NCBI GenBank assembly: GCA_002104905.1
Contig: MCFE01000523.1
Span: 1-62,592 of the forward strand
Source of the DNA: Basidiobolus meristosporus CBS 931.73
Lineage: Eukaryota > Basidiobolomycota > Basidiobolomycetes > Basidiobolales > Basidiobolaceae
DNA: 62,592 bases
Direction: 5' to 3'
In this document: piece after piece, positions 36,487 to 48,045 of the stretch
Layout: each line of letters opens with the position of its first letter
Position numbering within the stretch: the first letter of the stretch is position 1
Translations under genes and position numbers: made by a program
Notes under the pieces: model-generated
What the model saw: only the letters and a program-made list of their open reading frames with translations
Database searches by the model: none
Told to the model about the DNA's origin: nothing

Positions 36487-37203
36487 TCAAGACTTCGCCG
36501 AGTAAGACACCATCAAATTTTTATAATCTGGAACATACTTGGCAAAAAGGTCACCAAGGCTACCATCAGGGAAGTTTCTCCAGTCACGAGCCAATTCGCA
36601 TACTGTTGAGAAAAAATTCATAGGCTGAACACCGGCCTGAATCATTCGTGCTAGGGAAATGTCACGAACTCCTTCATTGAATGTTCCCGAAGCATCGATA
36701 ACTGCATACACATCATATCCCTCCTGAACCGCCGAGAGGGCCGGGAACGCGACACATACATCTGTGACGATGCCTGCCATAACGATTTGCTTTCTGCCAG
36801 TTGCTTTGACTGCTTTAACAACGTCTGCATTATCCCAAGCGTTGATTTCTCCCTGCCGAGGAACATAGACAGCGTTTTTTAGCAGACTCTTCACCTCGGG
36901 TATTAACGGCCCGTTGGGTCCATCCTCAATACTGGAGGTAAGCACAACCGGAATGTTCAGCAACGTAGTGGCCTCAGCCAGCCCTAGTACGTTGGCTTTC
37001 ATTTCGTTAGGCTGCCAATCTCTGGATAACGAGAATAAACCAGCCTGGTGATCAAGCATCAAAAATACAGTATCGTTGACATTTAGCCTCTTGTATAGAT
37101 CCCCATTCGAGTCTTGATTGAACTTCAATGCCCCAATGTCAGTAGGTAGGGCTGTAGCGGACAGGGCCAAAATTGCTGCATGAATGTAAGCCAAGAATCT
37201 CAT
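36487..37203 (-). CDS. Secreted isochorismatase-fold hydrolase, YcaC-like
   Basis: A single-exon gene encoding 238 aa. It starts with a signal peptide (MRFLAYIHAAILALSATALP), which bacterial YcaC proteins lack. The mature part follows YcaC-type cysteine hydrolases closely: VFLMLDHQAGLFSL with the acidic catalytic residue Asp51, SIEDGPNGPLIPEV, GEINAWDNADVVKAVKATG, and GIVTDVCVAFPALSA with nucleophile Cys150, then IDASGTFNE and ELARDWRNF. The family splits amide or ester bonds of small substrates that are mostly unknown. High similarity to bacterial proteins, no intron and added secretion signal fit an old bacterial acquisition, although YcaC homologues also occur widely in fungi. ATG 37203 is chosen; an upstream TTG is not needed. 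A TATA box lies about 50 bp upstream. Confidence 0.88.
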   Translation of the reverse strand: MRFLAYIHAAILALSATALPTDIGALKFNQDSNGDLYKRLNVNDTVFLMLDHQAGLFSLSRDWQPNEMKANVLGLAEATTLLNIPVVLTSSIEDGPNGPLIPEVKSLLKNAVYVPRQGEINAWDNADVVKAVKATGRKQIVMAGIVTDVCVAFPALSAVQEGYDVYAVIDASGTFNEGVRDISLARMIQAGVQPMNFFSTVCELARDWRNFPDGSLGDLFAKYVPDYKNLMVSYSAKS

Positions 37204-37253
37204 GGTCGTCAATTGGAAAGGTTCTGAGTTTCAACAGGGAAGAATGGGGAGCA

Positions 37254-37260
37254 TTATATA
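37254..37260 (-). promoter_or_regulatory. TATA box of the YcaC-like gene
   Basis: TATATAA on the minus strand, about 51 bp upstream of the start codon. Confidence 0.5.
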
Positions 37261-38986
37261 GGCAGCTTTTTCGAATCATCGACAGCGCCGCTCATCTCCC
37301 ACGGAAAAACGAAGCTCCATTGCAGCTAATTTTAAGGTTATCAAAGATACCGAAGCGAAGAATCAGTCAACACGATATATCGAGATGCGAATGAATGCTG
37401 AACCAAATTGGCTATCCAATACCCCAAAAGCCTTATTCCAATGAGTGGCCAATATCGTGACACGCACATTCGAAGCATTCGTATGTACCATGAACTGGGA
37501 ATCTTGAAATTCGAGTGTCGTAAAGGAACTAAGCAAATGAACCCCCATTTGGACTAAGTTCCCGGTAGGTGAATCAGCTTTTCTAGCCTCAGGGCAGCCC
37601 GCATTGTTGATGAGTCAACCATTCTTAATTTAACTGAACGTACTTCGACTTGAGTGATGTTCGGTTGATATCTCTCGGAAATAGCAACAAACATGGCCGC
37701 CAAGCCATCATTGAACTGGTAAACATTCATTGATTAACCAAAAGCTTCATATCCAAATGACTGGGCGGTGCTATCCTCTGCTGTCTCTCCGTACAATTTG
37801 AGTAAGCTGGTGGAGCAGAGCAAATCATTGAGTACATCCTATATGGATAAATATTAAAGAGTCTAGGGGCTAAGTGGCCAGATATAGTTGACGGTATGCT
37901 TTTGCTGCTAGTGCATCAGAAACACGTACTTACAAGTGATGATTTTCGCCTATCCTATCTACCAACTGGTTTGTAGCTGCATGATCATCATAAATGGACG
38001 AATAGAGCGAATGCAACTCTATCTTACGCTAGATGAACCGATGATCATCTATCTTGTACTCAGGCTATCAGCTGAATGGTTATTAGTTTTAAACTTGGTG
38101 GTTGGAAGGAGTAAGAGAGCATATTATGGCTGGTTGGTTAGACTAAGATAACATGATTCTTTTTTCCTCGTGATTTTTCAAAGCCAGCTGTTGAGTTTCT
38201 TGACTCTAGGCTCTCGAAAGTAGTCTATATTATTTGAGTCTCCAGGCGAACCTTGCAAGGATATTCAGCAAGAGGCTTATCTCGAGGGAATATTCATAGA
38301 AAAGCCTAAACATACTTCCGATAATATGCAAATTTGAAAGTCAGATATATATTACTGTCTGACAATGCATTATCCTTCTAGCTGCTAGCTTACAATGCAA
38401 CCTTAGCATTAAATAGTTATTTGGCATTATAACACTTGCAGATAGTACACTCTGGGTACTTGGAAATCGATGCTACAGGAAGCAATGATATGACCCTTGT
38501 AGAAAACTGAAGGATCCCATTGGAACACAGCATGAGAATCAACAAATATTCAACCTAAAGATAGCTTATATGCTAAAGAAAATGCTGCTAGGGGCTATCT
38601 TTGAGCAGAATTCTGTGCGCAGTATGTAGGCCTTTAGATATGCTATCCTTGTGCCTTTTGTTAAGCCGAGCTGCTGGTTCTCTGGTAGGGTATAAAGGAT
38701 ACAAAATCTTTGGCTGTATGTAGGGTGGAATGCCATCACAAGCCAGGAGTGGAAAGGTATGAGAACCATAAAAAAATCCACTTATAGCTATTATTGGAGT
38801 AGGGTACTTACACTAAGTACATGCTTGAAACTCCTGACTGGATTCCAATATTACTATATCCACTGATCCGGTGGTTTCTATTTTAGCTAATCTGTGTGCA
38901 GTTGTGGCATAGCCAGAAATGTCTGCCACTATAGCTACTGATATATTCAATATACTCTTGGTATCTTGTGTATCACAGCCTTAAAT
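37261..38986. other. Gene-poor, AT-rich region
   Basis: No supported gene. Marks the right edge of the gene island; after this, LTR copies reappear. A minus frame at 38566-38781 (71 codons) is unrecognised. Confidence 0.5.
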
Positions 38987-39280
38987 TGCTGTGTGAGTCT
39001 TGGAGATATTGGGGTGATTGGGAAACAAGATAGATTAAGGGAGTTTCACTTAATATTTTATTGAATGTAAGAATGCCATATATCCTTTTACATATTCTTG
39101 GCAACAAAAATTGATACAGCATATTTAGGAAGGTTTCACAAGCATGTGCATAAAGTTAGAGGGCTTTTGAACAACTTAACAAACCTTCATATTCAGGGCA
39201 CCTGATATTTTGGAGAAAATATTCCGGGTCACCCCCGACAAAGATTACTCTTCATTAGCAAGGATACAAAATTTACAACA
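38987..39280 (-). repeat. Solo LTR of the copia family, degraded
   Basis: Minus orientation, starting TGCTGTGTGAGTCTTGGAG and ending TTTACAACA, with internal family blocks. About 294 bp, so it has lost ~55 bp by deletion. Confidence 0.75.
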
Positions 39281-39451
39281 TAAATACCATATTCTGTGGT
39301 GCAAATAAATAGTTTATCACCATGATTCTCATTAAGCTATTTCATAGATGGCCTAGTAAGATTACTAATTCCAATAGCATCAGCTATCTATCCAGCAAGA
39401 TAAATTTGGAAACATCATGATTTGTCAATTATAAAGGACCTTACTTCAGTT

Positions 39452-39751
39452 GGGAGTATTACGGTATCGGATGTGATTGGGAAAACTAGTCATTTATGTG
39501 GTTTTCACTAAATAATTAATGGAATGCAAATGGGGCACTTATACAAACACACACAATGTGCTTAGCAAGTATTCGAAAACTTTTGTGCCAAGTGTGAGTC
39601 TTGTGGACAACTTTAAGAATATTGTATTCTGAGTTTCTTACATTTTAGTGAAAAGTATTTCAAACAACATCCAGCCGAGATTTTAACCAGAAATGAAGTC
39701 CATAAACCAAGTCAATGTATATTTACAATTGTAAATACAAAATTCACAACA
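39452..39751 (-). repeat. Solo LTR of the copia family, more degraded
   Basis: Minus orientation; recognisable blocks are GTGATTGGGAAAAC, TTTATGTGGTTTTCACT and the end ATTCACAACA. Only 170 bp from the previous LTR. Confidence 0.6.
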
Positions 39752-39934
39752 CTCGCAAGCACTTCAATATTGTGAAATGTAGTATCTCAAGTTCAAGGAA
39801 CTACTTGTATGAATAAAAAATGGATAATCAGCATAATGATTTCCCTGTCCAGCCAGATTTCGAGACAACTACAGAGATGGGAAGCAATTCACTGCGACTT
39901 GACTCAAGTGTATTTCTTACGCATATTTTGGAGC

Positions 39935-40020
39935 AATACCATGGTCTGGCTGAGAATCCAACCCAGGACCTCCTTCCCTTTCGCAAGGCAACCACTAAGC
40001 AATCAGCTCTTATCAACCAT
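39935..40020 (-). repeat. tRNA-like relic (possible SINE head)
   Basis: The minus strand contains TTGCTTAGTGG, close to a pol III A box, and about 35 nt later GGGTTGGATTC, a B box with mismatches. CCAGACC follows, like a tRNA acceptor end. The acceptor and anticodon stems do not pair well, so this is not a functional tRNA. It may be a tRNA-derived element or a pseudogene. Confidence 0.3.
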
Positions 40021-41371
40021 CGCTTATTTTCTAGATGCTCATACACTAGATTTGGGGGGGGGTTTGGGAAATTTCGCTAACTTCCTTTCACTTCGGTTCT
40101 TTCGCAATCAGCAAATTTGATAAAATTATTCCATCAAAAGCTCTTGATCCAAATTAATTTCGAAATATTTCTCCAAGTAAATTATTTATTATACGAATAA
40201 TGACTGAATAACTAATAGAACCACATGTAGATAGTCTAGACCAGAATACTTTGCGTGTATATACTCACTCAATACCGTTTTATTTGGCTTACATCAACTA
40301 AATAAGCAATTGATTTTACATATCGTATCTACATAACGGTTGGTTTTGTTTGCAATAATTCTCCGATATGGGATAGGGCCCAGATCCAGGCTAATCATAA
40401 TTTAGTGGTCTAAATACCATTACGCTTCGTATATTAATTTCTAGGGTCTACTCAACAAAAAGCAATCAAATGTTGTTTATTCAACATATCGCGAAGAGTA
40501 AATGTTCATCACGTTACTTCAGGCACTCCCAGTCCGCCGCAAATAGAAGCAATTACGTAAATTCCATAGATTTCCTGCGACTTATTGCCCAATAATAGCA
40601 GTGCTACGATACTAAGTATTCTGGGTCCCCATGAAATTTGACTATCCCGATTAGGTATAGACCCGGTTGGATACTGTTGTGAATAACGATTAGAATAGAC
40701 AGTGGGTATCATCGACCCAGGGCATCTTTATTCAACTCTGCTATTCAACAGTGGTACGATGATATTCATAATTTTCACATGGACTTTCAATCTTTATCAT
40801 CATAAGCCTGTGACCATCACTATTACTTGCAGTTTAGACACCAGGACCCAAACTGGTACAGCAATCTTATCTTGAGAGTGTGAAATATCCACATTCTCGG
40901 TAATGCAGCTATTGTAGTAGGAATCAATTCAAGACCCAACAGATTGTGTAAATATTTGTTTTCAATTCGGAAAAATGAATCGCACCGGATTACCATAATA
41001 GAATCCGTCTGGACCAAAAAGGCATCGAACCAGATCGACTAACCAGATTGATACAGCAGAAATAATAATTTGGTAAAAATTGACATCTGATGTCGCGAGT
41101 ACGAGGATGAGGCTCACATTGCCATACTAACCAGCTTTGTCATATCTACTTTCGACAATATCGCCAAGCACTGTGGTATATTTATTTATAGCATTCTATT
41201 ACATTCAATATACACTACACTTGTAGATAACACACAAAAGTGGCATCGAAAGTTTATGAAAAACAAATAATGAGTGGCTGAAAAGATCATGTACCCTGGA
41301 AATTGTCACGACCACTCCTAAAAACCGCGCTTACCTAGTGGCAGGAGCACTTAAAATAAGCGAGCGATTTG
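40021..41371. other. Upstream region of GH16 copy 1
   Basis: No gene. A run of nine G lies near 40053-40061. The right ~600 bp (from about 40830) can be aligned with the region upstream of copy 2 (from about 45061). The match is loose at first and becomes almost exact from about 41115. Confidence 0.6.
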
Positions 41372-41378
41372 TATATAA
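41372..41378 (+). promoter_or_regulatory. TATA box, GH16 copy 1
   Basis: TATATAA 65 bp upstream of the ATG. The segment from here to the ATG is shared by all three GH16 copies. Confidence 0.6.
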
Positions 41379-41442
41379 GTGAAGCGAGGGTACCTTCACA
41401 TGCTCAAGACAAGTCTTCCATTCAATATTCGCTCATTTCACA

Positions 41443-43032
41443 ATGGGTCTTCTGCAAAATCGATTTGTTAAAATCACAGCCATAACCATTGTGGTGGTTG
41501 GCCTCCTGTGTCTTATCATCATCACACCAATAGTCCAACACGACAAGCATCATCGTCACGATGGAAAGGATTACAAAGAAAATGCCTCGATCGAGCTGAA
41601 GAATCACGCTACTAAGGAGAGCACCGCTTCGGCCGTAGTCTCCAGCGCCAGCACAACCTCTGGCTCGGCATCCAGTACCGTGTCGAGCTCATCTTCCGCG
41701 AGTGCATCCTCAAGCTCCTCAACTTTGTCTTCGTCCTCCTCCACTTCTAGCACCCGCACCACCACCAGTTCTTCGGCCTCCCCTACACCCACGTACGCCA
41801 AGTGGATTGATGAGGACACTCCACAGGAGTTCCGAACCAAATCCATTGGTGGACAGAACTTCACTCTGGTATTCTCGGATGAGTTCAACACACCTGGCCG
41901 CCAATTCGCTGAGGGTAAGGATCCCAAGTGGACTGCTGTGGACCTCTGGTATTGGCCAACAGACGATCTGGAATGGTACAATCCTGAAGCGGTGACCACC
42001 TCTGACGGAAGTATGAAGATCAGAATTACCAAGGAGCAGATCAATGGCAAGGACTACAAGAGTGGAATGGTCCAAAGCTGGAACAAGTTCTGCTTTACCG
42101 GGGGAATACTCGAGGTCAACGTGTCGCTCCCTGGCAAGGGCAACGTCTTTGGCTTCTGGCCAGGCATTTGGACCATGGGCAACTTGGGCAGAGCCGGATA
42201 TGGAGCCACCACCGATGGTACCTGGCCCTACACCTATGATACTTGTGACAGCGCCGTCGGCCCTGACCAGGACTTGCCATACAAGCTATCTAAGCTTCCG
42301 GGCCAGAAGCTCAACAAATGCGTCTGCCCAGGCCAAGACCACCCCAACCCAGGAACCGGCCGTGGTGCTCCAGAGATCGATATATTTGAAGCAGCTGGTG
42401 CGTACAAACGGAGCGGCCTTGGCACTGTGTCCATGTCTGACCAGATCGCCCCCTTCAACCACGACATGAAGGTGAATGAGAAGTTCGTCACTCTCTACAG
42501 CCCAGACGCCCATAAGAACTCTTACATTGGTGATCCATTGCAACAATGTGTCTCAGCCATCAACACTGTGCCCCTGGATGCCTACGAAGGCAAGGCTTTC
42601 CAGACATACTCGTTTGAGTATGTACCAGGACCCACCGGGTACATCATTTGGAGAATCAATGATCAGCCCATTTGGAGACTGGATGCCGCAGCCATCGGAC
42701 CTGATCCCATCTCCAAGGTGGCCCAAAGACTGATCAGTGCCGAGCCAATGTCGATTATCATGAACCTGGGATTCTCGCATTCTTGGGGCTGGCTTGATTT
42801 CTCGTTGATTGAGTTCCCTAGCACCATGTGGATCGACTACGTTCGTGTCTATCAGCTTCCGGATAAGATCAACGTTTCTTGCGATCCCCCGGATTACCCA
42901 ACCGCCAAGTATATCCAGCAACATCCGAATGCTTACAACAACCCCACCCCTAGAACTTGGAAGGAAGCTGGGTACGAATTCCCCGCCTATAATGTCAACG
43001 GTGTCTGCCCCGGTACCAACAAAACCTTATAA
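41443..43032 (+). CDS. GH16 beta-glucan-remodelling enzyme, KRE6/SKN1 type (copy 1)
   Basis: Intronless, 529 aa, type II membrane protein. A short cytosolic end is followed by a signal-anchor (about residues 11-30), a His-rich patch (HDKHHRHDGKD), a Ser/Thr-rich linker (about 55-115) and one GH16 domain (about 120-510). The domain has the SKN1-like start WIDEDTPQEF, FSDEFN, WYWPTDDLEWYNPEAV, GFWPGIWTMGNLGRAGYGAT and the catalytic signature EIDIFE at 311-316 (nucleophile Glu311, acid/base Glu316). KRE6/SKN1 proteins act in the secretory pathway in beta-1,6-glucan assembly of the cell wall; whether these are hydrolases or transglycosylases is not settled. The protein differs from copy 2 by one residue (Val/Phe near residue 66). 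Promoter and coding sequence form part of a tandem duplication with copy 2 (offset exactly 4160 bp). Confidence 0.92.
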   Translation: MGLLQNRFVKITAITIVVVGLLCLIIITPIVQHDKHHRHDGKDYKENASIELKNHATKESTASAVVSSASTTSGSASSTVSSSSSASASSSSSTLSSSSSTSSTRTTTSSSASPTPTYAKWIDEDTPQEFRTKSIGGQNFTLVFSDEFNTPGRQFAEGKDPKWTAVDLWYWPTDDLEWYNPEAVTTSDGSMKIRITKEQINGKDYKSGMVQSWNKFCFTGGILEVNVSLPGKGNVFGFWPGIWTMGNLGRAGYGATTDGTWPYTYDTCDSAVGPDQDLPYKLSKLPGQKLNKCVCPGQDHPNPGTGRGAPEIDIFEAAGAYKRSGLGTVSMSDQIAPFNHDMKVNEKFVTLYSPDAHKNSYIGDPLQQCVSAINTVPLDAYEGKAFQTYSFEYVPGPTGYIIWRINDQPIWRLDAAAIGPDPISKVAQRLISAEPMSIIMNLGFSHSWGWLDFSLIEFPSTMWIDYVRVYQLPDKINVSCDPPDYPTAKYIQQHPNAYNNPTPRTWKEAGYEFPAYNVNGVCPGTNKTL

Positions 43033-45274
43033 GGAATATCTTTCCCGATATATAGAATCATAACTATTACATTATCCACTTCGTTTCCCGTACATTAGAT
43101 CCCCAATACTATGAATTAATAATAAAGCATTGCATCAATAATACCGATTACTTTTATGAGAAGTTAGGATGCTCCACATCCATCTTATTGATGAAAAGCT
43201 AAATGACATCAAGTATAACATCTGTAGCTCTGAAAAGGATATTTATCTTACATAATTTCGGCTGAGTAATAAGTTAGCGTACCATACGAAATGCTTCATA
43301 ACTTTCTTCACCAGATGAATGCTTGGTTGCCTAATTGTAATGATATAGTAACGTGACATTCTCAAGCAAATCAAATATATGGCACTTAAAGCCTAGAGTA
43401 AATCTATATTCATCGCTACCAATGGTATACCGTCAGTAAGTGCTGACGTAAAGCCGTAAGGGGATGTGAAGCCACTGAGTTTCCCCATTTATAAAGCAGT
43501 AATTTTAAAGACATTTGAGTTAACACTTCGATGAGATAAATAGCAATTGACTGGTATGGCTTGCTGCTCCACCAGCACTGAATCTCATTGACATAATATC
43601 CAAAGTTTTTCGTCTTCATCCAAGCACATGATGAGGTACTTTTTTCTGATGATCACTGTTTACGGAATTACATATACAACGCGATACTCGTCATCCCGGA
43701 AGAAATTCATCACTCTTCCAGTTCTATAGATTTACCTATTGCTGTGGGTGAGAGTGCACCTATCGAACCCCTCTTGTCGCTTACAACAACTTAGTCAATC
43801 ATGCACATGTGGGCATTAACCTTATGATAACGCCAAATTTCAAAGATTTTAGTTTTGCTCGGCACGAGCTAGAAATAGGGAATTGCAAAGCAGTTACCAT
43901 AACAGGAATTACCAAAAGAGTATTTGAAGTACTTCGGCGTAGTAAAAGAAAGCCCGCCATTCATCCAAGTCAACGACCCCGTTTTATCACTGATCAACTT
44001 GTTGAGGTGTCTAATACCTTCCCAGATGTATGGATATCAGCCTTTTACGATACAGCTCCGATCTAGCACTTCTGAAGTTCATTGGCATTGTTTCATTTTA
44101 CCGCCGGGAGCAGTTTTCAAAGTTCTATCACTATTTCTTGAACATATGTATCTCGAGTACACCTTTATTGTCTACCTCAAAAAAGTTGACTAACTTTTAT
44201 ATAGGAGCTATAGGTTCACTCTGTACGTACGCCGGGAGTTTACATACTATCTCCTGAGAAGCAAGATTTTTGAGATCCAACTAGTCGACTTATTACCTAT
44301 TGCGGTTGTCATTGAGCTTTAGACTAGCGCTTGGAGTTACCAGTGTATAGTGACAAGCAAATCAGTTATTTCTTCGATACTACTTGGAGGTTCATATAAA
44401 ATGATACAAACCAAAAGTGAAAGCACTAAGCATGAAGCAAAATATTCTACCCAACCTTGCACTTAGGGGGTACTATTCTAGTACTCAAGAATTCTGAAGA
44501 ATTAACCAGACATCATAAAAACAAATTTTCGAAATCCAAATAAATCTCCAAAACATTCCGTAAACCTAATTTAAGTAAAATGCGATACCTTAAACCAAGC
44601 GTAAATAGGCGCAGCTATGAGTATATCTTAAGTAAATATTCGGGATTAACTGCTCAATAAGCGCAGTAGTGTGTTTACAGCCACATATTGATATTTTAGA
44701 ATTCGTAAACGAGATAGCTATTTGGCCCTTGTATAGAATGAAGATAGGCCATTTTAGAACTCAAGATCCTCCGAATAGGAACAGCCAATGGTTGGAAAGA
44801 TTAGATTAGATACATGATATTTTTATATATGAAATAGATTGCTATTCAACATAATGATGATTCCTTTCCATTAAAAATATACTTGTAGAAGTCAACTTAA
44901 TCTATATCACCCTTGTTCACTCAATCCGTGCCAAAATCCCCCTGTATTATTCACATCGTGAACAATCGCTACAAAATCTCCTGACACATCCAAGCACACC
45001 CGCAATTTCAGGTTTGCTCTTCTAGATTTCCTATAAAACCTGTCACCACCACTAGTGTCAGCAGTTTAGACTCCAAGGCCAAAATAGGTATGGTGATCCT
45101 ATCATCGAATGTGCAAATATTCATGTTCCCGGTATTGAGCGATTGTTGTAGAAATCAGTCTAGACCAAAAAGAAATCGAACCCAGATTGACTAACCATAT
45201 TGATGCACTGGGACTAACTATCCAGATTAGTATGAAATGGTTGTATCTGGTATCGCAAGTGTGAGGATGAGCCT
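43033..45274. other. Spacer between GH16 copies 1 and 2
   Basis: AT-rich, no gene above 93 codons. AATAAA near 43121 may be the polyadenylation signal of copy 1. The first ~100 bp and the last ~200 bp align with the corresponding flanks of the other copies but are clearly diverged. Confidence 0.55.
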
Positions 45275-45602
45275 CACATTGCCATACTAACCAGCTTTGT
45301 CATATCTACTTTCGACAATATCGCCAAGCGCTGTGGTATATTTATTTATAGCTTCCTATTACATTCAATATACACTACACTTGTAGATAACACACAAAAG
45401 TGGCATCGAAAGTTTATGAAAAACAAATAATGAGTGGCTGAAAAGATCATGTACCCTGGAAATTGTCACGACCACTCCTAAAAACCGCGCTTACCTAGTG
45501 GCAGGAGCACTTAAAATAAGCGAGCGATTTGTATATAAGTGAAGCGAGGGTACCTTCACATGCTCAAGACAAGTCTTCCATTCAATATTCGCTCATTTCA
45601 CA
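45275..45602 (+). promoter_or_regulatory. Duplicated promoter of GH16 copy 2
   Basis: About 328 bp nearly identical to 41115-41442 upstream of copy 1, including TATATAA at 45532-45538. Because the promoter is copied as well, both genes are probably co-expressed. Confidence 0.75.
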
Positions 45603-47192
45603 ATGGGTCTTCTGCAAAATCGATTTGTTAAAATCACAGCCATAACCATTGTGGTGGTTGGCCTCCTGTGTCTTATCATCATCACACCAATAGTCCAACA
45701 CGACAAGCATCATCGTCACGATGGAAAGGATTACAAAGAAAATGCCTCGATCGAGCTGAAGAATCACGCTACTAAGGAGAGCACCGCTTCGGCCGTATTC
45801 TCCAGCGCCAGCACAACCTCTGGCTCGGCATCCAGTACCGTGTCGAGCTCATCTTCCGCGAGTGCATCCTCAAGCTCCTCAACTTTGTCTTCGTCCTCCT
45901 CCACTTCTAGCACCCGCACCACCACCAGTTCTTCGGCCTCCCCTACACCCACGTACGCCAAGTGGATCGATGAGGACACTCCACAAGAGTTCCGAACCAA
46001 ATCCATTGGTGGACAGAACTTCACTCTGGTATTCTCGGATGAGTTCAACACACCTGGTCGCCAATTCGCCGAGGGTAAGGATCCCAAGTGGACTGCTGTG
46101 GACCTCTGGTATTGGCCAACAGACGATCTGGAATGGTACAATCCTGAAGCGGTGACCACCTCTGACGGAAGTATGAAGATCAGAATTACCAAGGAGCAGA
46201 TCAATGGCAAGGACTACAAGAGTGGAATGGTCCAAAGCTGGAACAAGTTCTGCTTTACCGGGGGAATACTCGAGGTCAACGTGTCGCTCCCTGGCAAGGG
46301 CAACGTCTTTGGCTTCTGGCCAGGCATTTGGACCATGGGCAACCTGGGCAGAGCCGGATATGGAGCCACCACCGATGGTACCTGGCCCTACACCTATGAT
46401 ACTTGTGACAGCGCCGTCGGTCCTGACCAGGACTTGCCATACAAGCTATCTAAGCTTCCGGGCCAGAAGCTCAACAAATGCGTCTGCCCAGGCCAAGACC
46501 ACCCCAACCCAGGAACCGGCCGTGGTGCTCCAGAGATCGATATATTTGAAGCAGCTGGTGCGTACAAACGGAGCGGCCTTGGCACTGTGTCCATGTCTGA
46601 CCAGATCGCCCCCTTCAACCACGACATGAAGGTGAATGAGAAGTTCGTCACTCTCTACAGCCCAGACGCCCATAAGAACTCTTACATTGGTGATCCATTG
46701 CAACAATGTGTCTCAGCCATCAACACTGTCCCCTTGGATGCCTACGAAGGCAAGGCTTTCCAGACATACTCGTTTGAGTATGTACCAGGACCCACCGGGT
46801 ACATCATTTGGAGAATCAATGATCAGCCCATTTGGAGACTGGATGCCGCAGCCATCGGACCTGATCCTATCTCCAAGGTGGCCCAAAGACTGATCAGTGC
46901 CGAGCCAATGTCGATTATCATGAACCTGGGATTCTCGCATTCTTGGGGCTGGCTTGATTTCTCGTTGATTGAGTTCCCTAGCACCATGTGGATCGACTAC
47001 GTTCGTGTCTATCAGCTTCCGGATAAGATCAACGTTTCTTGCGATCCCCCGGATTACCCAACCGCCAAGTATATCCAGCAACATCCGAATGCTTACAACA
47101 ACCCCACCCCTAGAACTTGGAAGGAAGCTGGGTACGAATTCCCCGCCTATAATGTCAACGGTGTCTGCCCCGGTACCAACAAAACTTTATAA
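45603..47192 (+). CDS. GH16 beta-glucan-remodelling enzyme, KRE6/SKN1 type (copy 2)
   Basis: Intronless, 529 aa, with the same architecture as copy 1: signal-anchor at ~11-30, Ser/Thr linker, GH16 domain with EIDIFE at 311-316. I counted 11 nucleotide differences from copy 1 in 1590 bp, ten of them silent (for example T41808/C45968, G41826/A45986, C42261/T46421, C42708/T46868). The flanks downstream of 47215 and upstream of 45275 are far less alike than the silent sites inside the gene, so the coding region has been homogenised or duplicated recently. Intact and probably functional. Confidence 0.92.
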   Translation: MGLLQNRFVKITAITIVVVGLLCLIIITPIVQHDKHHRHDGKDYKENASIELKNHATKESTASAVFSSASTTSGSASSTVSSSSSASASSSSSTLSSSSSTSSTRTTTSSSASPTPTYAKWIDEDTPQEFRTKSIGGQNFTLVFSDEFNTPGRQFAEGKDPKWTAVDLWYWPTDDLEWYNPEAVTTSDGSMKIRITKEQINGKDYKSGMVQSWNKFCFTGGILEVNVSLPGKGNVFGFWPGIWTMGNLGRAGYGATTDGTWPYTYDTCDSAVGPDQDLPYKLSKLPGQKLNKCVCPGQDHPNPGTGRGAPEIDIFEAAGAYKRSGLGTVSMSDQIAPFNHDMKVNEKFVTLYSPDAHKNSYIGDPLQQCVSAINTVPLDAYEGKAFQTYSFEYVPGPTGYIIWRINDQPIWRLDAAAIGPDPISKVAQRLISAEPMSIIMNLGFSHSWGWLDFSLIEFPSTMWIDYVRVYQLPDKINVSCDPPDYPTAKYIQQHPNAYNNPTPRTWKEAGYEFPAYNVNGVCPGTNKTL

Positions 47193-47701
47193 GGAATATC
47201 TTTCCCGATATATAGAACTATTACTATTATAATATTCACTTTGTTTCCTATACACTATGTCCCACTACTCCTCAATCAATCGCTAAAGCTTCGCATAATT
47301 GTTGTCACATTACCCTCTATCAGCTCTTTATCCGTTAATTTTTCTATCCGTGATCAATTGACGAAAGTATTTTTATTCACGAAAGAGAAATAAAAATTAC
47401 AATACCAAGTAACTTCGGGGATTAGCAGTCCAAAGGGTACACTCACTGTGAGAATGCAGCCTTTAGTAATAAAGGTGCATGAAGAACTAGGTGAGGAACG
47501 CCGGTGTAGGAGAGATTGTTTGTAAACAATCGCGGAATTCCATGTTCATTATCACCAAAGATTCATAAAATGATAGCAAACTCTGAATTGAAATGTACTT
47601 GGGTATATTTTTATTAGTGATCTGATACGTTTTGGAGTACTCGAGGGTTATTATGATATTCACTTGCTTAGCTATCCTATAGGCCAGGTCTGGGTAAAAC
47701 A
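47193..47701. other. 3' flank of GH16 copy 2
   Basis: No gene. The first ~60 bp resemble the 3' flank of copy 1, then diverge. Confidence 0.55.
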
Positions 47702-48045
47702 TGTTGTAAATTTTATATTTACCTAAATATTTCATTTACTTAGCTACTTAGATCAAAGTTTATGAACCTTACATTTTCTTGCCCAAATTCTTTGTTGTGA
47801 TTTACTTGGAATATTTTCACCAAAGTGTCAAGTACCCAGAACACGAGAACTCGATAAGTTGTCCAAGAGCCCCCAAGCTCTGCACACTTGTTGTTGGGAC
47901 CTTCCTAGTTATTTTGTATATAATTGCTCCGTCAGAACCATGTCAAAGTATAAATATCACCTTTACGTTCAATAAATCATTAATTGAAAACCACATAATC
48001 TACCTATTTTCCCAATTACTTCATAATATACTAGCTCTCACAGCA
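47702..48045 (+). repeat. Solo LTR of the copia family
   Basis: Plus orientation, 344 bp, starting TGTTGTAAATTTT and ending CTCACAGCA, with AATAAATCATTAATTGAAAA inside. No internal element sequence adjoins it. Confidence 0.8.

Noticed and set aside
39809-40120. Overlapping plus-strand ORFs of 103 and 86 codons
   Set aside because: They span the tRNA-like relic and a poly-G run and show no protein family features.
41604-42546. Long minus-strand ORFs opposite GH16 copy 1 (and the equivalents at copies 2 and 3)
   Set aside because: They mirror codon structure of the GH16 frame, change with it in all copies, and contain no known motif.
43740-43800. tRNA-like GGGGTTCGATAGG on the minus strand
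   Set aside because: The bases around the T-loop-like motif do not pair and no D or anticodon arm is present.
45140-45190. TCGAACCCAGATTG resembling a tRNA T-arm upstream of GH16 copy 2
   Set aside because: Isolated B-box match, not conserved in the homologous flank of copy 3, no cloverleaf.
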